DNA of 64,000 bases, taken from contig CBDBGS010000008.1 of NCBI GenBank assembly GCA_965205385.1, positions 1,302,001 through 1,366,000 on the forward strand. The letters run 5' to 3'. A program made the translations under genes and the position numbers. Each line of letters begins with the position of its first letter. The stretch's first letter is position 1. A model generated the notes under the pieces. The model did no database searches. It saw only the letters and a program-made list of their open reading frames with translations, and was not told where the DNA came from. This DNA is from CATOSP01 sp965205385 (GTDB taxonomy: Bacteria > Chloroflexota > Dehalococcoidia > Lucifugimonadales > UBA3495). Shown here in pieces: positions 25,520 to 34,775 of the stretch.

Positions 25520-26262
25520 CTACTTCGCGGTCTCAAATCCGGGTCCACGTCCAGATCGCCTTCCAGGTCTAATTCTTCGTCCAAGTCGATGTCGATGTCC
25601 TTGTCCCCGCTCGTGCCGACACCCCGGCGCCTTCGGGTCAAAGTGCTTCTGAGCAGGACGAGAGAAGCCAAGAAAGTAAGCCCTAGGACCAGTCCTCGCT
25701 CCATTTGGTAGAACAAACTCAGTGCCAACATTAGCGTGAAGCATGCTACGATGCCCCATGCGGAACGGTAAGAGGTCCGCCACAGAAGCAAGACGAATGC
25801 CAGGCCGGTGACGACTCCAATGGGAGCCAGCCGGGGCTCCATGGCTATCGTTAGACCCATAAGGGTCGCCATGCCGTCGCCGCCCCGGAACCCAGCAAAC
25901 ACCGACTTCCAATGCCCAAGGATAGCCGCGCCCGCCACGATGAGCACTAGATGATCAGGCACTCCCAATACTCTGGTGGCAATCAACACCGCCGCCGCAC
26001 CCTTGGCCACGTCACCGGCGAAGACCAACGTGCCCGTGCGGCGTCCGATATTCCAGAACACGTTGGCAGCGCCGGCCAGCGTGCTACCGGTCTCGAAAAT
26101 ATCTCGGCCTCTGAGCCTCGCCGCGATATGCGCGCACGGAATAGAGCCTAGAAGATAGCCGACGAACACCGCCGCCAGAATCTCCAGGACCAAAACTACG
26201 TCAATAGGCACTACATACTCGTCCGCGGATATTAAATCCAGCAATGGTCCCCTGGGGACCAT
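25516..26262 (-). CDS. PlsY-like acyltransferase paralog with acidic tail
   Basis: A 248-residue polytopic protein of the PlsY family. GYLLGSIPCAHIAARLRGRD and GHWKSVFAGFRGGDGMATLM match the PlsY loops. The second motif is changed: ETGSTLAGAANVFWNIG in place of GSGNxGAxNxxR, keeping Gly-Ala-Ala-Asn. A C-terminal run is very Asp/Glu-rich (about residues 215-245), which PlsY normally lacks. The canonical plsY is at 20812-21495, so this may be a divergent or specialised acyltransferase. An alternative GTG start at 26211 would shorten the N terminus. Confidence 0.75.
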   Translation of the reverse strand: MVPRGPLLDLISADEYVVPIDVVLVLEILAAVFVGYLLGSIPCAHIAARLRGRDIFETGSTLAGAANVFWNIGRRTGTLVFAGDVAKGAAAVLIATRVLGVPDHLVLIVAGAAILGHWKSVFAGFRGGDGMATLMGLTIAMEPRLAPIGVVTGLAFVLLLWRTSYRSAWGIVACFTLMLALSLFYQMERGLVLGLTFLASLVLLRSTLTRRRRGVGTSGDKDIDIDLDEELDLEGDLDVDPDLRPRSS

Positions 26263-26347
26263 GCCCCCATACTATATTAAGATCGCGTTCATAGGAATAG
26301 GCCAGGGTCAGAAGGGCCCGAGGTTTGCCTGGCGCAGCCGCGACAAA

Positions 26348-28009
26348 CTAGATCTTTGTCTTCCTCCGGTGAATTCCCGATGCTCCGTCGGGGCGGTTCC
26401 CCTTTTTTCCCTCGATCTGGGGTGTGCCGCCAGCCTCCGCGCACCTGACCTCGAAGGTGTGTTCGCCCTGCTGGAAGGGCCATTCGTAGCGCCAAATGAC
26501 CCAGGTGGTCTCCGACAGAGGTGACCTCAATTTGGCTTCCTCCCACGCGCCTCCGTCGACGCGCACCTCAACCCTTGAGATGCCCCGGGCTCCCGCGAAT
26601 GCGATTCCTCCCACGGGAATATAGCCCTGACCGTCCACGACCTCCAAGTCATGGACCGCGACCGTGTCTATGACTGACGTGGCCTTAACCCGCGCCACCT
26701 CATCCCAGTCTCTCTCTACCCAATATCCCGGCACGTATTCCGCTGTTACTTCGATGCCGGTGATCCACTTGGGCTGCTTCATGCCGTAGCGGTCTGGCAA
26801 CCAGATCCTCAACGGGAAGCCATGATCGAAGGGGAGGGGTTTCCCGTCCCATTCGTAGCACAACATGATCCGCTCGTCTAATGCGATCAGGTCCAGGCTA
26901 ACAGTCTCGTAGAAGCCGTCTCCCGAAGTGATAATCAGGTAGCGGGCTTCTGCCTGCGGTTGAACGTCGGCCAGGATTTTCTGGAGGCTGACTCCGGTCC
27001 ACCAAGTGGTGCTGATCAGGTCGGTGCCGATGCGTCCGGAGATGCAGGACAGAGTCACGTATTGGTCGCGGGACTCATACCTGTTTCGGATGTCGTCCAA
27101 GGACAGTACCATGGGTTTCGCAACCAACCCGGTGATGGGCAGGGACCAGGTATTGATGTCGATTTCGGTGGGCGAGCTGCGGATGAATACCTTGTAATGG
27201 TCCTCAACGGCGGTGTATTCCGGACGGGTGCCGGGAGCCGGTGGTACCGGGTCTCCATCGTTGGGCAACGGACGTCTGGGTACGGTCTCGCCCGCGCCTG
27301 AAGTGGCCTGTTCAAGCAGCCGCTGTTCCCTCTGCGCCAGCACGGTTCCGAGACCGGCGCTGACGACGGTGACCGTGGCGGCGGACGCCCCAAGCCGGAC
27401 CAGGAACTGGCGGCGGTTTATGCTTTGCGCCCAGCGGATTTCGCGCTCGATCTCAAGGTCTGTTCCAGAGTAGACCAATTTTCGGTATACCGGTATGAAC
27501 GCCAGGCCCCATACCAAGAATAGCGCGCCCAAGCCTATGATCGTAAAAATTGGACTGGCCCCGGACTGATCCATGGGCAAGCTGACGGCGATCATGGGCA
27601 GGCCGAATCCGATGCCCAGAATGACCCCGACTACCGGGCGCGGCGCGACACCAAGTTTCCGCATCACGGCGAAGTAAACGGCGCCCAGAACTATCCCTAT
27701 CAAGAGGAAGAAAAGGATGGCGACGATTTGCTCGGCGGTCTTGGCCGAAGATGCCACACTCATGCCCAACATGTTCATCACATCGATCATGGAGTCGATG
27801 CCGAAGGTTACCAAGCCGCCCGGCAAGACCCGCGTGATCCAGTCGAACAGCATGAAGGGTACAAACGGCAGCCCGGTCATCTTGTCGAGCAGGTACATAA
27901 GCCCGATCATTGGCGCGGTCAGCAGCCCCCCGCCGAGCGCTCCCTGGGCCAAGTCCCGACCCAAATTGCCATCTGTAGGCGTAGTGCCCCCGGGTCGCTG
28001 TTCCGACAT
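26348..28009 (-). CDS. Membrane-fused sulfite-oxidase-like molybdoenzyme
   Basis: A 553-residue protein with about five hydrophobic segments in the first 190 residues. A twin-arginine-like NRRQFLVRLGASAATVTVV segment follows near 195-215. The sulfite oxidase Moco domain (about 270-450) has the molybdenum-ligand Cys in VTLSCISG (about 322) and PFDHGFPLRIWLPDRYGMKQ. The Mo-co dimerisation-like beta domain is at the C terminus (GGIAFAGARGISRVEVRVDG). The Moco domain presumably faces out of the cytoplasm. Fusion of a membrane domain in front of a Tat-like signal is unusual. Substrate unknown; sulfite or a related small oxo-anion is a guess. Confidence 0.85.
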   Translation of the reverse strand: MSEQRPGGTTPTDGNLGRDLAQGALGGGLLTAPMIGLMYLLDKMTGLPFVPFMLFDWITRVLPGGLVTFGIDSMIDVMNMLGMSVASSAKTAEQIVAILFFLLIGIVLGAVYFAVMRKLGVAPRPVVGVILGIGFGLPMIAVSLPMDQSGASPIFTIIGLGALFLVWGLAFIPVYRKLVYSGTDLEIEREIRWAQSINRRQFLVRLGASAATVTVVSAGLGTVLAQREQRLLEQATSGAGETVPRRPLPNDGDPVPPAPGTRPEYTAVEDHYKVFIRSSPTEIDINTWSLPITGLVAKPMVLSLDDIRNRYESRDQYVTLSCISGRIGTDLISTTWWTGVSLQKILADVQPQAEARYLIITSGDGFYETVSLDLIALDERIMLCYEWDGKPLPFDHGFPLRIWLPDRYGMKQPKWITGIEVTAEYVPGYWVERDWDEVARVKATSVIDTVAVHDLEVVDGQGYIPVGGIAFAGARGISRVEVRVDGGAWEEAKLRSPLSETTWVIWRYEWPFQQGEHTFEVRCAEAGGTPQIEGKKGNRPDGASGIHRRKTKI

Positions 28010-28255
28010 TTTAGGTCACCCCCCAAAGTTCGGCGGATCGTACCGCGGATTCGTAGTTGTGGCGGCCGTGGTTGTCTACTCTACTACGCACGGACGCCAA
28101 TTTCGGATCATCTCACGGTGAATATGCCCAGGAAACGGCGATGAGTTGCGGTCTATTCCGTGCGCAGGCTACTCCGCGGGTGTAGAATTCGGTGGCGGCA
28201 CATGGACTGCTAAAGTCGTTCATGCCGTCAGCCAAAACCGCAAAGGAGCCGCCGA
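28010..28255. other. Divergent promoter region
   Basis: Lies between the minus-strand molybdoenzyme and the plus-strand nitroreductase. No gene or clear operator recognised. AAAGGAG precedes the nitroreductase ATG. Confidence 0.4.
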
Positions 28256-28870
28256 ATGCCCGAGGAGATAGGACTCTTCGAAGCGATGTACTCCCAGCGC
28301 GCGATCCGGGAATTCAAACCCGATCCGGTCCCGGACGAATTGGTCCGCCGACTCATAGAAGCCGCCACCAAAGCCCCCAGCGGGAGCAACAGGCAGGACT
28401 GGCGGTTCCTGGTGATCCGGGACTCTGAGACGAAGCGGAAGATCGGGGAATATTACAACCAAGCCCGCTCCTCCAGGTATGGAGCCGGAGCTCCCGCTTC
28501 GAACATTCCGGCGCGCCGCCGTGCCGCTTCGGACTACATGGCCGAGCATTTGCAGGACGTTCCCGTGTTGATACTTGCCTGTATCCAGCATAACGGCGGT
28601 CCCACCAATATGAGCCGTGGTGGGTCCATATATCCGGCGGTCCAGAACATCCTGCTGGCGGCTCGTGGGTTGGGTCTGGGCAGCGTGATCACCTCTTTGC
28701 ACAAGCGATATGAAACCGAGATCAAGGAACTTCTGGGTATCCCCGAAGACGTCGAAACCGCGGCGTTGCTGCCCATCGGCTTCCCGGCTGAGGGCTCGAG
28801 ATACGGCCCTACCAGGCGTGCGCCAGTCGAAGAAGTAACCTTCTACGACCGGTGGGGCAACGCCGAATAG
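28256..28870 (+). CDS. Nitroreductase-family FMN oxidoreductase
   Basis: A 204-residue flavoprotein of the nitroreductase superfamily. MYSQRAIREFKPDPV at the N terminus and APSGSNRQDWRFLVI are the FMN-binding motifs. QNILLAARGLGLGSV near 125-140 is the dimer-interface helix, and PIGFPAEGS closes the fold. Substrate unknown. The ribosome site is AAAGGAG. It is convergent with the methyltransferase gene downstream. Confidence 0.9.
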   Translation: MPEEIGLFEAMYSQRAIREFKPDPVPDELVRRLIEAATKAPSGSNRQDWRFLVIRDSETKRKIGEYYNQARSSRYGAGAPASNIPARRRAASDYMAEHLQDVPVLILACIQHNGGPTNMSRGGSIYPAVQNILLAARGLGLGSVITSLHKRYETEIKELLGIPEDVETAALLPIGFPAEGSRYGPTRRAPVEEVTFYDRWGNAE

Positions 28871-28950
28871 GTCTTTACACATGCTAGAGGTTACCCAATG
28901 GGCCTCATCTCCAGGATGGGGACGGGTTCGCCGCGCAAACTCTTCAAATA

Positions 28951-29757
28951 TCATCGACCTAGTTTTTCAGCCACGAACACCCAGTAGCCCAGGTCGCCGG
29001 AATTTACGAGACCCCTGACCATCGCCATCAGGCGGGGAGCCTGGTCGAGAACGGAATTAGTCGCGGTGATTTGACTGGTCGCGTCGGGCCACGCGCTAAG
29101 AAAGCCCAATTTGGCTTCCACGTCGTCGACGATTTTCAGGATGTTTTGGGAGGCGTCCTCCGCGTGGGTTACGACCAGGCCGGCGGATTGCAGCAAGTCG
29201 ATGTACCCCTCTGAGTCCAACGCATCGGCGAGGCAGAGCAACTGTCCCACTGTGCCTCCCAACTCCTCGGGCAACGTGCCTGGAGTGACTGTAACGTCGC
29301 TTACACCTAACGTGCCGCCTCGACGGAGAACACGCGCGACTTCGGCCAGTGTAGCGGGCTTATCCGTAAACAGGCTGATCGAACACTCACAGATCGCGGC
29401 GTCGAAGGATGAGGTTCGCACGGGAAGCGCCTCGGCGTCGCCCTGAACGAAGGACGCCAGATGCTCGACGGGTTCCGACTGGGAACGTCTTCGTGCCTCG
29501 GCGGCTGCCTGCGCCCCGAACTCCACACCCACCACTGTACACCGGCACACTCTAGACACCGCCAACGCGCTGGCTCCGTGACCGCTAGCCAGGTCCAGAA
29601 CCAGGTCGCCGGATCGGATACCCATTAGCCGGGTCATCTGGTTGGTGAGCCCAAGCCCACCAGGATGTAAGGTATCCCCGAATAGCATCCTGGCCAAGTC
29701 GGATTGGTACAGGTCGGCGCAGCAAGCCTTAGCGGCCGCTTGTTCTGAAGGGGTCAT
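28951..29757 (-). CDS. SAM-dependent methyltransferase with N-terminal Cys-Cys motif
   Basis: A 268-residue class I methyltransferase. The N-terminal KACCADLYQSDLARMLFGDT carries two adjacent Cys at about residues 12-13, followed by HPGGLGLTNQM. The Rossmann core has VLDLASGHGASAL (about 53-65), FVQGDAEALPV and VARVLRRGG. A CC-x-LY...LGDSxHPGG start is seen in a methyltransferase group often beside Tes-like radical SAM genes, and some relatives are annotated as arsenite methyltransferase-like. It is 6 nt downstream of the radical SAM gene, so they form one operon. Substrate unknown. Confidence 0.8.
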   Translation of the reverse strand: MTPSEQAAAKACCADLYQSDLARMLFGDTLHPGGLGLTNQMTRLMGIRSGDLVLDLASGHGASALAVSRVCRCTVVGVEFGAQAAAEARRRSQSEPVEHLASFVQGDAEALPVRTSSFDAAICECSISLFTDKPATLAEVARVLRRGGTLGVSDVTVTPGTLPEELGGTVGQLLCLADALDSEGYIDLLQSAGLVVTHAEDASQNILKIVDDVEAKLGFLSAWPDATSQITATNSVLDQAPRLMAMVRGLVNSGDLGYWVFVAEKLGR

Positions 29758-29763
29758 GATCCC

Positions 29764-31227
29764 CTACCGTCCCTCGGTCAGGCGGGCATTGGCCTGCTCC
29801 AACGCCAATTGCTCCCTCACCTGCTCCCGGTAACCCACCGAGTTGTAAGCGCAGAATGGGATGGCCCGGCCATCGGGGACAAGAATCCCGACGCAGCACT
29901 TCATAACTTGCTTCACGTTAAACGTATAAGCATCCAAGAAGTCTTTTATGGCGATCTGGAACACGTGGTCCTTCAAGTGAGATAGTTCGTACCCCAGGTC
30001 CATACCGGGCCCACATGCGCATTGAAACTGGCCGGCCGTGGTCTCTGTACCCGCGACGGCTGAGGCAGACCAGAGACCTTCGAGGGCTTTCTGGATGTCG
30101 GCGGCGTTGGGGAGCTTGGGCAGAGCCCGGTTGGTGATGTAGTCGAGGTATTGGTCGATCTCCAGCATCCGCGGCAATGGCATCACCGTGTCCCCGTCGA
30201 CGAACACGTAGGAGTTGACCTGGCAGGTGGGAAAGCAGCAGGGTACCGGCACGAAATCTTCCAGGACGAACCGGCCCCCGGTCTGGTCGACGATGCCGTG
30301 TATGACGTCGGGGATAGTCACACGCTGCATGGGGTCGAAGGGGATGTGGCGGCCCACGTGGGTCACAGGTTGGAGGACGACTCCGCGAACCGCCGGATGC
30401 TTCAGTCCGAATTCCACCAGCGGACCGACCTCGTCCACGTTGACCCCCCGCTCCACCGCCGCCACCAGCACCGCATCCAGCCCGGCTCGCTCCATGCGCT
30501 CCAGAGCACGGAGCTTGAGGCCGAGCAAGTCTTCGCCCCGCAGCGCCTGGTATGTCTCGGAGCGCAGCCCGTCAAACTGGAAGTACACAACGGGGTTCAG
30601 TGCGGCCAACCCGTCCAGAAACCGGTCGTCGCGGGCAATGCGAACGCCGTTGGTGTTGACCATCACCTGGCGGATGCCGCGGTCGCGGGCCGCCTGAATC
30701 ATGTCGAGAATCTGCGGGTGGATGGTCGGTTCGCCACCGCTGAACTGGACCACTTCGGGGTCTCCCTCGATCTCCACGAACCGGTCCAGCATCCGCTCCA
30801 CCTGTTCTAAGCTGAGGCTGTATCCAATGCCTGCGTTGGCAAAGCAGACGGGGCAATTCAGATTGCAGCCCGAGTTGACCTCAATCAGTGCCAGGCACAG
30901 ATGCTGTTTGTGCTCGGGGCAGAGGCCGCAGTCCAAAGGACAGCCCTCGTTTACTTCGGTGCTGAACTCAAGGGGAATCGTTCCCGGTTTATTGAATTTG
31001 ATGGAGTCGACGTACATCTGGGCGTCGGAACTGATCAGGGCCTCGAACCAGCCGTGGTCGGGACACCGCTTGCGCATGAATACCTTGTTGTCTCGGATGA
31101 TAACCTGGGCGTCGATTACGCGCTTGCACTCCGGGCAGATGCTGCGCGTAAGCTCGTGAAAGATGTAATCGGCGTCGCGCTTCACCCGCGCTGAATGGTT
31201 AGACGTTACCGGGGACCTGTCCACCAT
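29764..31227 (-). CDS. Tes-like radical SAM protein (COG1964 type)
   Basis: A 487-residue radical SAM enzyme. The [4Fe-4S]-SAM motif is C121-x3-C125-x2-C128 (SGCNLNCPVCF), preceded by Cys-rich zinc-type elements (C31, C34, C55, and CPLDCGLC at 96-103). FSGGEPTIHP is the SAM-binding GGE. Further Cys pairs CCFPTC and CCVGIL lie in the C-terminal half. This layout is that of the MJ0619/Tes family, whose archaeal member joins lipid tails into macrocyclic or tetraether lipids; bacterial homologs are mostly uncharacterised. The start is ATG at 31227 with GGAGGG upstream. An operon with the Cys-Cys methyltransferase. Confidence 0.8.
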   Translation of the reverse strand: MVDRSPVTSNHSARVKRDADYIFHELTRSICPECKRVIDAQVIIRDNKVFMRKRCPDHGWFEALISSDAQMYVDSIKFNKPGTIPLEFSTEVNEGCPLDCGLCPEHKQHLCLALIEVNSGCNLNCPVCFANAGIGYSLSLEQVERMLDRFVEIEGDPEVVQFSGGEPTIHPQILDMIQAARDRGIRQVMVNTNGVRIARDDRFLDGLAALNPVVYFQFDGLRSETYQALRGEDLLGLKLRALERMERAGLDAVLVAAVERGVNVDEVGPLVEFGLKHPAVRGVVLQPVTHVGRHIPFDPMQRVTIPDVIHGIVDQTGGRFVLEDFVPVPCCFPTCQVNSYVFVDGDTVMPLPRMLEIDQYLDYITNRALPKLPNAADIQKALEGLWSASAVAGTETTAGQFQCACGPGMDLGYELSHLKDHVFQIAIKDFLDAYTFNVKQVMKCCVGILVPDGRAIPFCAYNSVGYREQVREQLALEQANARLTEGR

Positions 31228-31428
31228 GCCGTCCCTCCAAACATGTCCGAGATTCCGGCCCGCCGCGGCGGATTGCTCCCCCTCGACTGGGGCCAATGGC
31301 CGTAGAACAGTGGGCTCTAGTATACTTGGATGCTCAAGACCCCAAGTAGGTACGGTAGTCGGTACGGTCGGCATATGCGGGAACCAAGTTCATCCCGCAT
31401 CGAACCGTACGGAAACGCGAGAATAGAT

Positions 31429-32640
31429 ATGCAGACAGGAGCCAGTCCGCTCGCTCTCTCGGGCGTTGTAGTGCTTGACCTTACCCAGATCATGGCCGGT
31501 CCGGTGTGCACAATGATGCTGGCCGACATGGGAGCCGACGTCATCAAGGTGGAGAAGCCCGCAGGCGGAGACGACAACCGGCGCATGGGACCGCCCTTCG
31601 TTGGGGGCAACTCGGCGGGATTCATGGCCGCCAACCGAAACAAGCGAAGCCTGGTATTGGACCTGCGAAGCGAGGCGGGTCAATCGGTCTTCAAGAGGTT
31701 GGTGGACCGGGCCGACGTGGTCGTAGAAAACTTCCGGCCGGGAGTCATGGAGAGGCTAGGCCTAAGCTTCTCCGAGCTGTCCGCCCTCAAGCCAAGCCTG
31801 GTATATTGCTCGATTTCCGGGTTCGGCGGCACCGGGCCGTACAAGGGCCAGGGAGGGTTTGACCTGATTGCCCAAGGCATGAGCGGGTTGATGAGCATAA
31901 CGGGTCATCCTGGCGGACCTCCGGCCAAGGTTGGTGTGCCCATCACCGACATATCCGCCGGACTGCTGGCCGCCAACGGGATCCTTTGCGCCTATATCCA
32001 TGCCCAGCGGACCGGACAAGGGCAGATGGTGGACACGTCTCTGCTGGAGGCGGGTATCTCCTACACGATCTGGGAATCGTCCGGGTACTTCGCCGACGGG
32101 GATGTCCCCGGCCCGCTGGGGTCCGCTCACCGTGTGGCTGCCCCTTACCAGGCGCTTCGGACCAAAGACGGATACCTCAACATCGGCTCCGCCACGCAAC
32201 CAACGTGGGAGCAACTCTGCCGGGCCATACACCATGAAGGCCTGATAGAAGACCCACGCTTCAAGCTGCCCGGCGACCGTAAGGCCAGAGAGGCGGAGTT
32301 GGCTTCTCTCCTTGAGGAGACCTTCGGCCAGGAGACCACGGCGCATTGGGTGCAAACGCTGGCCGCCGCCGGGGTCGTCGCTGGACCGATATACGATATG
32401 GAGCAGGTCTATCAGGACCCCCAAGTACGGGCCCGAGACATGTTGGTGGACTTGGAGGACCCGCAGCTTGGGACGTTACATAACATTGGCATCCCGGTGA
32501 AGCTGTCCGCGACACCGGGAGCCATCCGCAGCCGCGCCCCCGAGTTGGGCGAACACAGCCGCGAAGTCCTCGCGGAATCTGGGTTCTCCCAAGGAGAGAT
32601 AGAGGAATTGGCCCTAGACGAGGTCATCCACGCACCATGA
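31429..32640 (+). CDS. CaiB/BaiF family III CoA-transferase
   Basis: A 403-residue family III CoA-transferase, which moves CoA between organic acids without a ping-pong intermediate. LSGVVVLDLTQIMAGPVCTMML, ADVIKVEKP, NRNKRSLVLDL and VVVENFRPGVMERLG are the N-terminal signatures. The nucleophilic Asp sits in ITDISAGLLAANGI. Start is taken at ATG 31429 (MQTGASPLALSG), ten residues before the first conserved strand; earlier ATGs would add unconserved residues. It is the first of three such genes in the window and precedes an MFS transporter. Donor and acceptor acids unknown. Confidence 0.9.
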   Translation: MQTGASPLALSGVVVLDLTQIMAGPVCTMMLADMGADVIKVEKPAGGDDNRRMGPPFVGGNSAGFMAANRNKRSLVLDLRSEAGQSVFKRLVDRADVVVENFRPGVMERLGLSFSELSALKPSLVYCSISGFGGTGPYKGQGGFDLIAQGMSGLMSITGHPGGPPAKVGVPITDISAGLLAANGILCAYIHAQRTGQGQMVDTSLLEAGISYTIWESSGYFADGDVPGPLGSAHRVAAPYQALRTKDGYLNIGSATQPTWEQLCRAIHHEGLIEDPRFKLPGDRKAREAELASLLEETFGQETTAHWVQTLAAAGVVAGPIYDMEQVYQDPQVRARDMLVDLEDPQLGTLHNIGIPVKLSATPGAIRSRAPELGEHSREVLAESGFSQGEIEELALDEVIHAP

Positions 32641-32668
32641 CCGTTAGGGTCCGAATGTCTATCTATAC

Positions 32669-33901
32669 ATGGCCGCAGTAGCCCACTTCCTCGGTCACGG
32701 GGCCTGGGCCGCTTCCTTTCGATTTCGGGATTTCCGGCTTCTTTGGGTATCGACCGGTCTTTACGCCCTGGGTACGGGTATGGAGCAGGTTGCCCTGGGG
32801 TGGCTGATCTACGAACTCACGGACTCGCCGTGGATGGTCGGCGTGGGGGCCGCGGCGAGAATGTTGCCCTTCTTCATATTGGGCGTGTTCTCTGGCGTGG
32901 TCGCGGACCGGTGGCAGCGCCGAACGTTGTTATGGCTCGGGACCCTGGGAGCGGTGGCGGCGGCAGCGGTGATGGCGTTGCTCCTGCTCGGCGGGATCAC
33001 CAACGTGTGGTTCGTCATAGGTTTGATTGTGGCGCTGGGCGCCCTGATGGCCTTCGGGATAACCATCCGGCAAGCATTCACCTATGACATAGTAGGGCCG
33101 GGGTACGCTCTTAACGGACTTGCACTGGGCGCAATGGCCAACCAGGGAGGCGGCATTGCGGGGTCCCTGGCCTCGGGAGTGTTGATCGAGTCCTTCGGAC
33201 CCGGGTGGCAGTACGTCGCCGTAGCCGTCTGCTACTTGTGCTCCGCCCTCATGATCCTCACCATCCGCAACCCGGGCCGCTCCGCGAGAGCCGCCGTGGA
33301 ACCGGTGCTAAAGAACCTGGCGGGCTACGTACGACTGGTCCGGGAGAACCGCATTCTACTGATTCTCATGTCCCTGACCGCAGTGACTGAAGTGTTCGGG
33401 TTCACTCACATGACCCTACTGCCAGTGTTCGCCAAGGAGGTGCTTCACGTTGGGGCTACGGGTCTGGGCATTATGACCGCGACGCGGCAGGCTGGCGGAC
33501 TGTTGGGCCTCTGGCTCCTGGCGGCATTCGGCAGCTTGCGAAAGAAGGGGCTGATGATGTTTATAATCGCGATTGGCTTCGGAGCGGGGCAGATGGCGTT
33601 CTCCCTGTCCAACCACCTCTACTACTTCCTTGGGGCGCTGCTGTTCGTCAATGCCTGCGCCATGGCAGTCGACACGATTTACAAGACGCTGATGCAGGAC
33701 AACGTGGCCGACGAGGAACGGGGCCGGGCCATGGGTTCATGGGTGTTAAGCATCGGGGTCGCCCCGGTGGGACATCTGGGGGTCGGCGCTCTGGCGGGGA
33801 TTCTGGGGGCCCCTGGAGCGCTGTTAATAAACGGAGCGGTGTTGACCGCAGTCAGCATTGGCACGGCCATAGGCCTGCCCAGGATGCGGCGGTTGGAGTA
33901 G
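32669..33901 (+). CDS. MFS transporter (DHA3-type)
   Basis: A 410-residue polytopic protein with about twelve transmembrane helices. The motif-A-like loop GVVADRWQRRTLL is near residue 84. It is close in length and layout to the MFS at 37352-38578: both start with FRDFRLLWVSTG or YPDFRVLWASTA. Substrate unknown. It starts 28 nt after the CoA-transferase. Confidence 0.88.
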   Translation: MAAVAHFLGHGAWAASFRFRDFRLLWVSTGLYALGTGMEQVALGWLIYELTDSPWMVGVGAAARMLPFFILGVFSGVVADRWQRRTLLWLGTLGAVAAAAVMALLLLGGITNVWFVIGLIVALGALMAFGITIRQAFTYDIVGPGYALNGLALGAMANQGGGIAGSLASGVLIESFGPGWQYVAVAVCYLCSALMILTIRNPGRSARAAVEPVLKNLAGYVRLVRENRILLILMSLTAVTEVFGFTHMTLLPVFAKEVLHVGATGLGIMTATRQAGGLLGLWLLAAFGSLRKKGLMMFIIAIGFGAGQMAFSLSNHLYYFLGALLFVNACAMAVDTIYKTLMQDNVADEERGRAMGSWVLSIGVAPVGHLGVGALAGILGAPGALLINGAVLTAVSIGTAIGLPRMRRLE

Positions 33902-33914
33902 AGAGAAGTTGGCC

Positions 33915-34742
33915 CTAGCCCTCGCGCCAGGGGTGGCCCTCGGACGCCCGTAGAAAGCTTTGGATGAGGGCGGGGCTGGAGACGATGACGCTGGGAGTGT
34001 GGAGGTCGGCGCGGTTGCCCTGCCGGTCGGTCACATCACCACCAGCTTCCCGCGCCAGGAGCAGGCCGGAGACGGTGTCCCAGGGTGAGAGGGAGTGGTG
34101 GAAGTACAAGTCGACCCGTCCCGCGGCGGCGTATGCCATGCCCAGAGCCGCGGATCCCATGAGGCGGAACCCCTGGATGTTCGGCCAAAATGAGCGCAGC
34201 AAGTCCAGGGCCAGCCCGGCCGTTTCATCCACATATCCCAGATCGAAGCATACTATGGCGGATTCGATGTCATCCTTTTCGGTGACCGTTATTGGGCTGC
34301 CATTGAGGGTTGCGCCCTTCCCCGCCTCGGCGCTGAAGAGTTCGTTGCGCATCGGGTCGTATGTTACGCCCAAGACTGTCTCTCCATGGTGGGCCAGGGC
34401 GACGACGGTACAAAAGTGGGGTACGCCAATGGCATAATTGCGAGTGCCGTCCAGAGGGTCCACGACCCAGGTGAACGGTGAACCAGTGTCAACGGGGCTG
34501 GACTCTTCCGCCAGAACCCCGAATTCGGGGAACTCGCCGCGAAGCAGTTCCAGCACGGCCTTTTCGGCGGCGAGGTCAACGTCGGTCACGATGTCGGCGC
34601 GGCCCTTGAAGCTGACCTCCAGGGAGGTGTTGAACCGGTCCAGAATGATTTTTCCGGCCAGGTGGGCCGCTTCGGTGATGACGTCCATGGCGTCACGGCC
34701 CGATTTGGACCTGGGAATCGGTGGCTGAGATGTGGAGGTCAT
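33915..34742 (-). CDS. Inositol monophosphatase family phosphatase
   Basis: A 275-residue Mg-dependent phosphatase of the IMPase/CysQ/FBPase family. Metal ligands are in ADIVTDVDLAAEK, LAEESS and WVVDPLDGTRNYAIG; the C-terminal SPWDTVSGLLLAREAGGDVTD motif follows. An unconserved N-terminal stretch of about 18 residues suggests a later start (ATG at 34688). With the ino1 relic elsewhere, inositol phosphate is only one possible substrate. It is minus-strand, 33 nt downstream of trpS. Confidence 0.88.
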   Translation of the reverse strand: MTSTSQPPIPRSKSGRDAMDVITEAAHLAGKIILDRFNTSLEVSFKGRADIVTDVDLAAEKAVLELLRGEFPEFGVLAEESSPVDTGSPFTWVVDPLDGTRNYAIGVPHFCTVVALAHHGETVLGVTYDPMRNELFSAEAGKGATLNGSPITVTEKDDIESAIVCFDLGYVDETAGLALDLLRSFWPNIQGFRLMGSAALGMAYAAAGRVDLYFHHSLSPWDTVSGLLLAREAGGDVTDRQGNRADLHTPSVIVSSPALIQSFLRASEGHPWREG

Positions 34743-34775
34743 GTTACGTCGAGCCTCTAGGCGATGGGCTGGCGG

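Noticed and set aside
30151..30810. Plus-strand 219-codon frame over the radical SAM gene
   Set aside because: Entirely antisense to a well-supported CDS.
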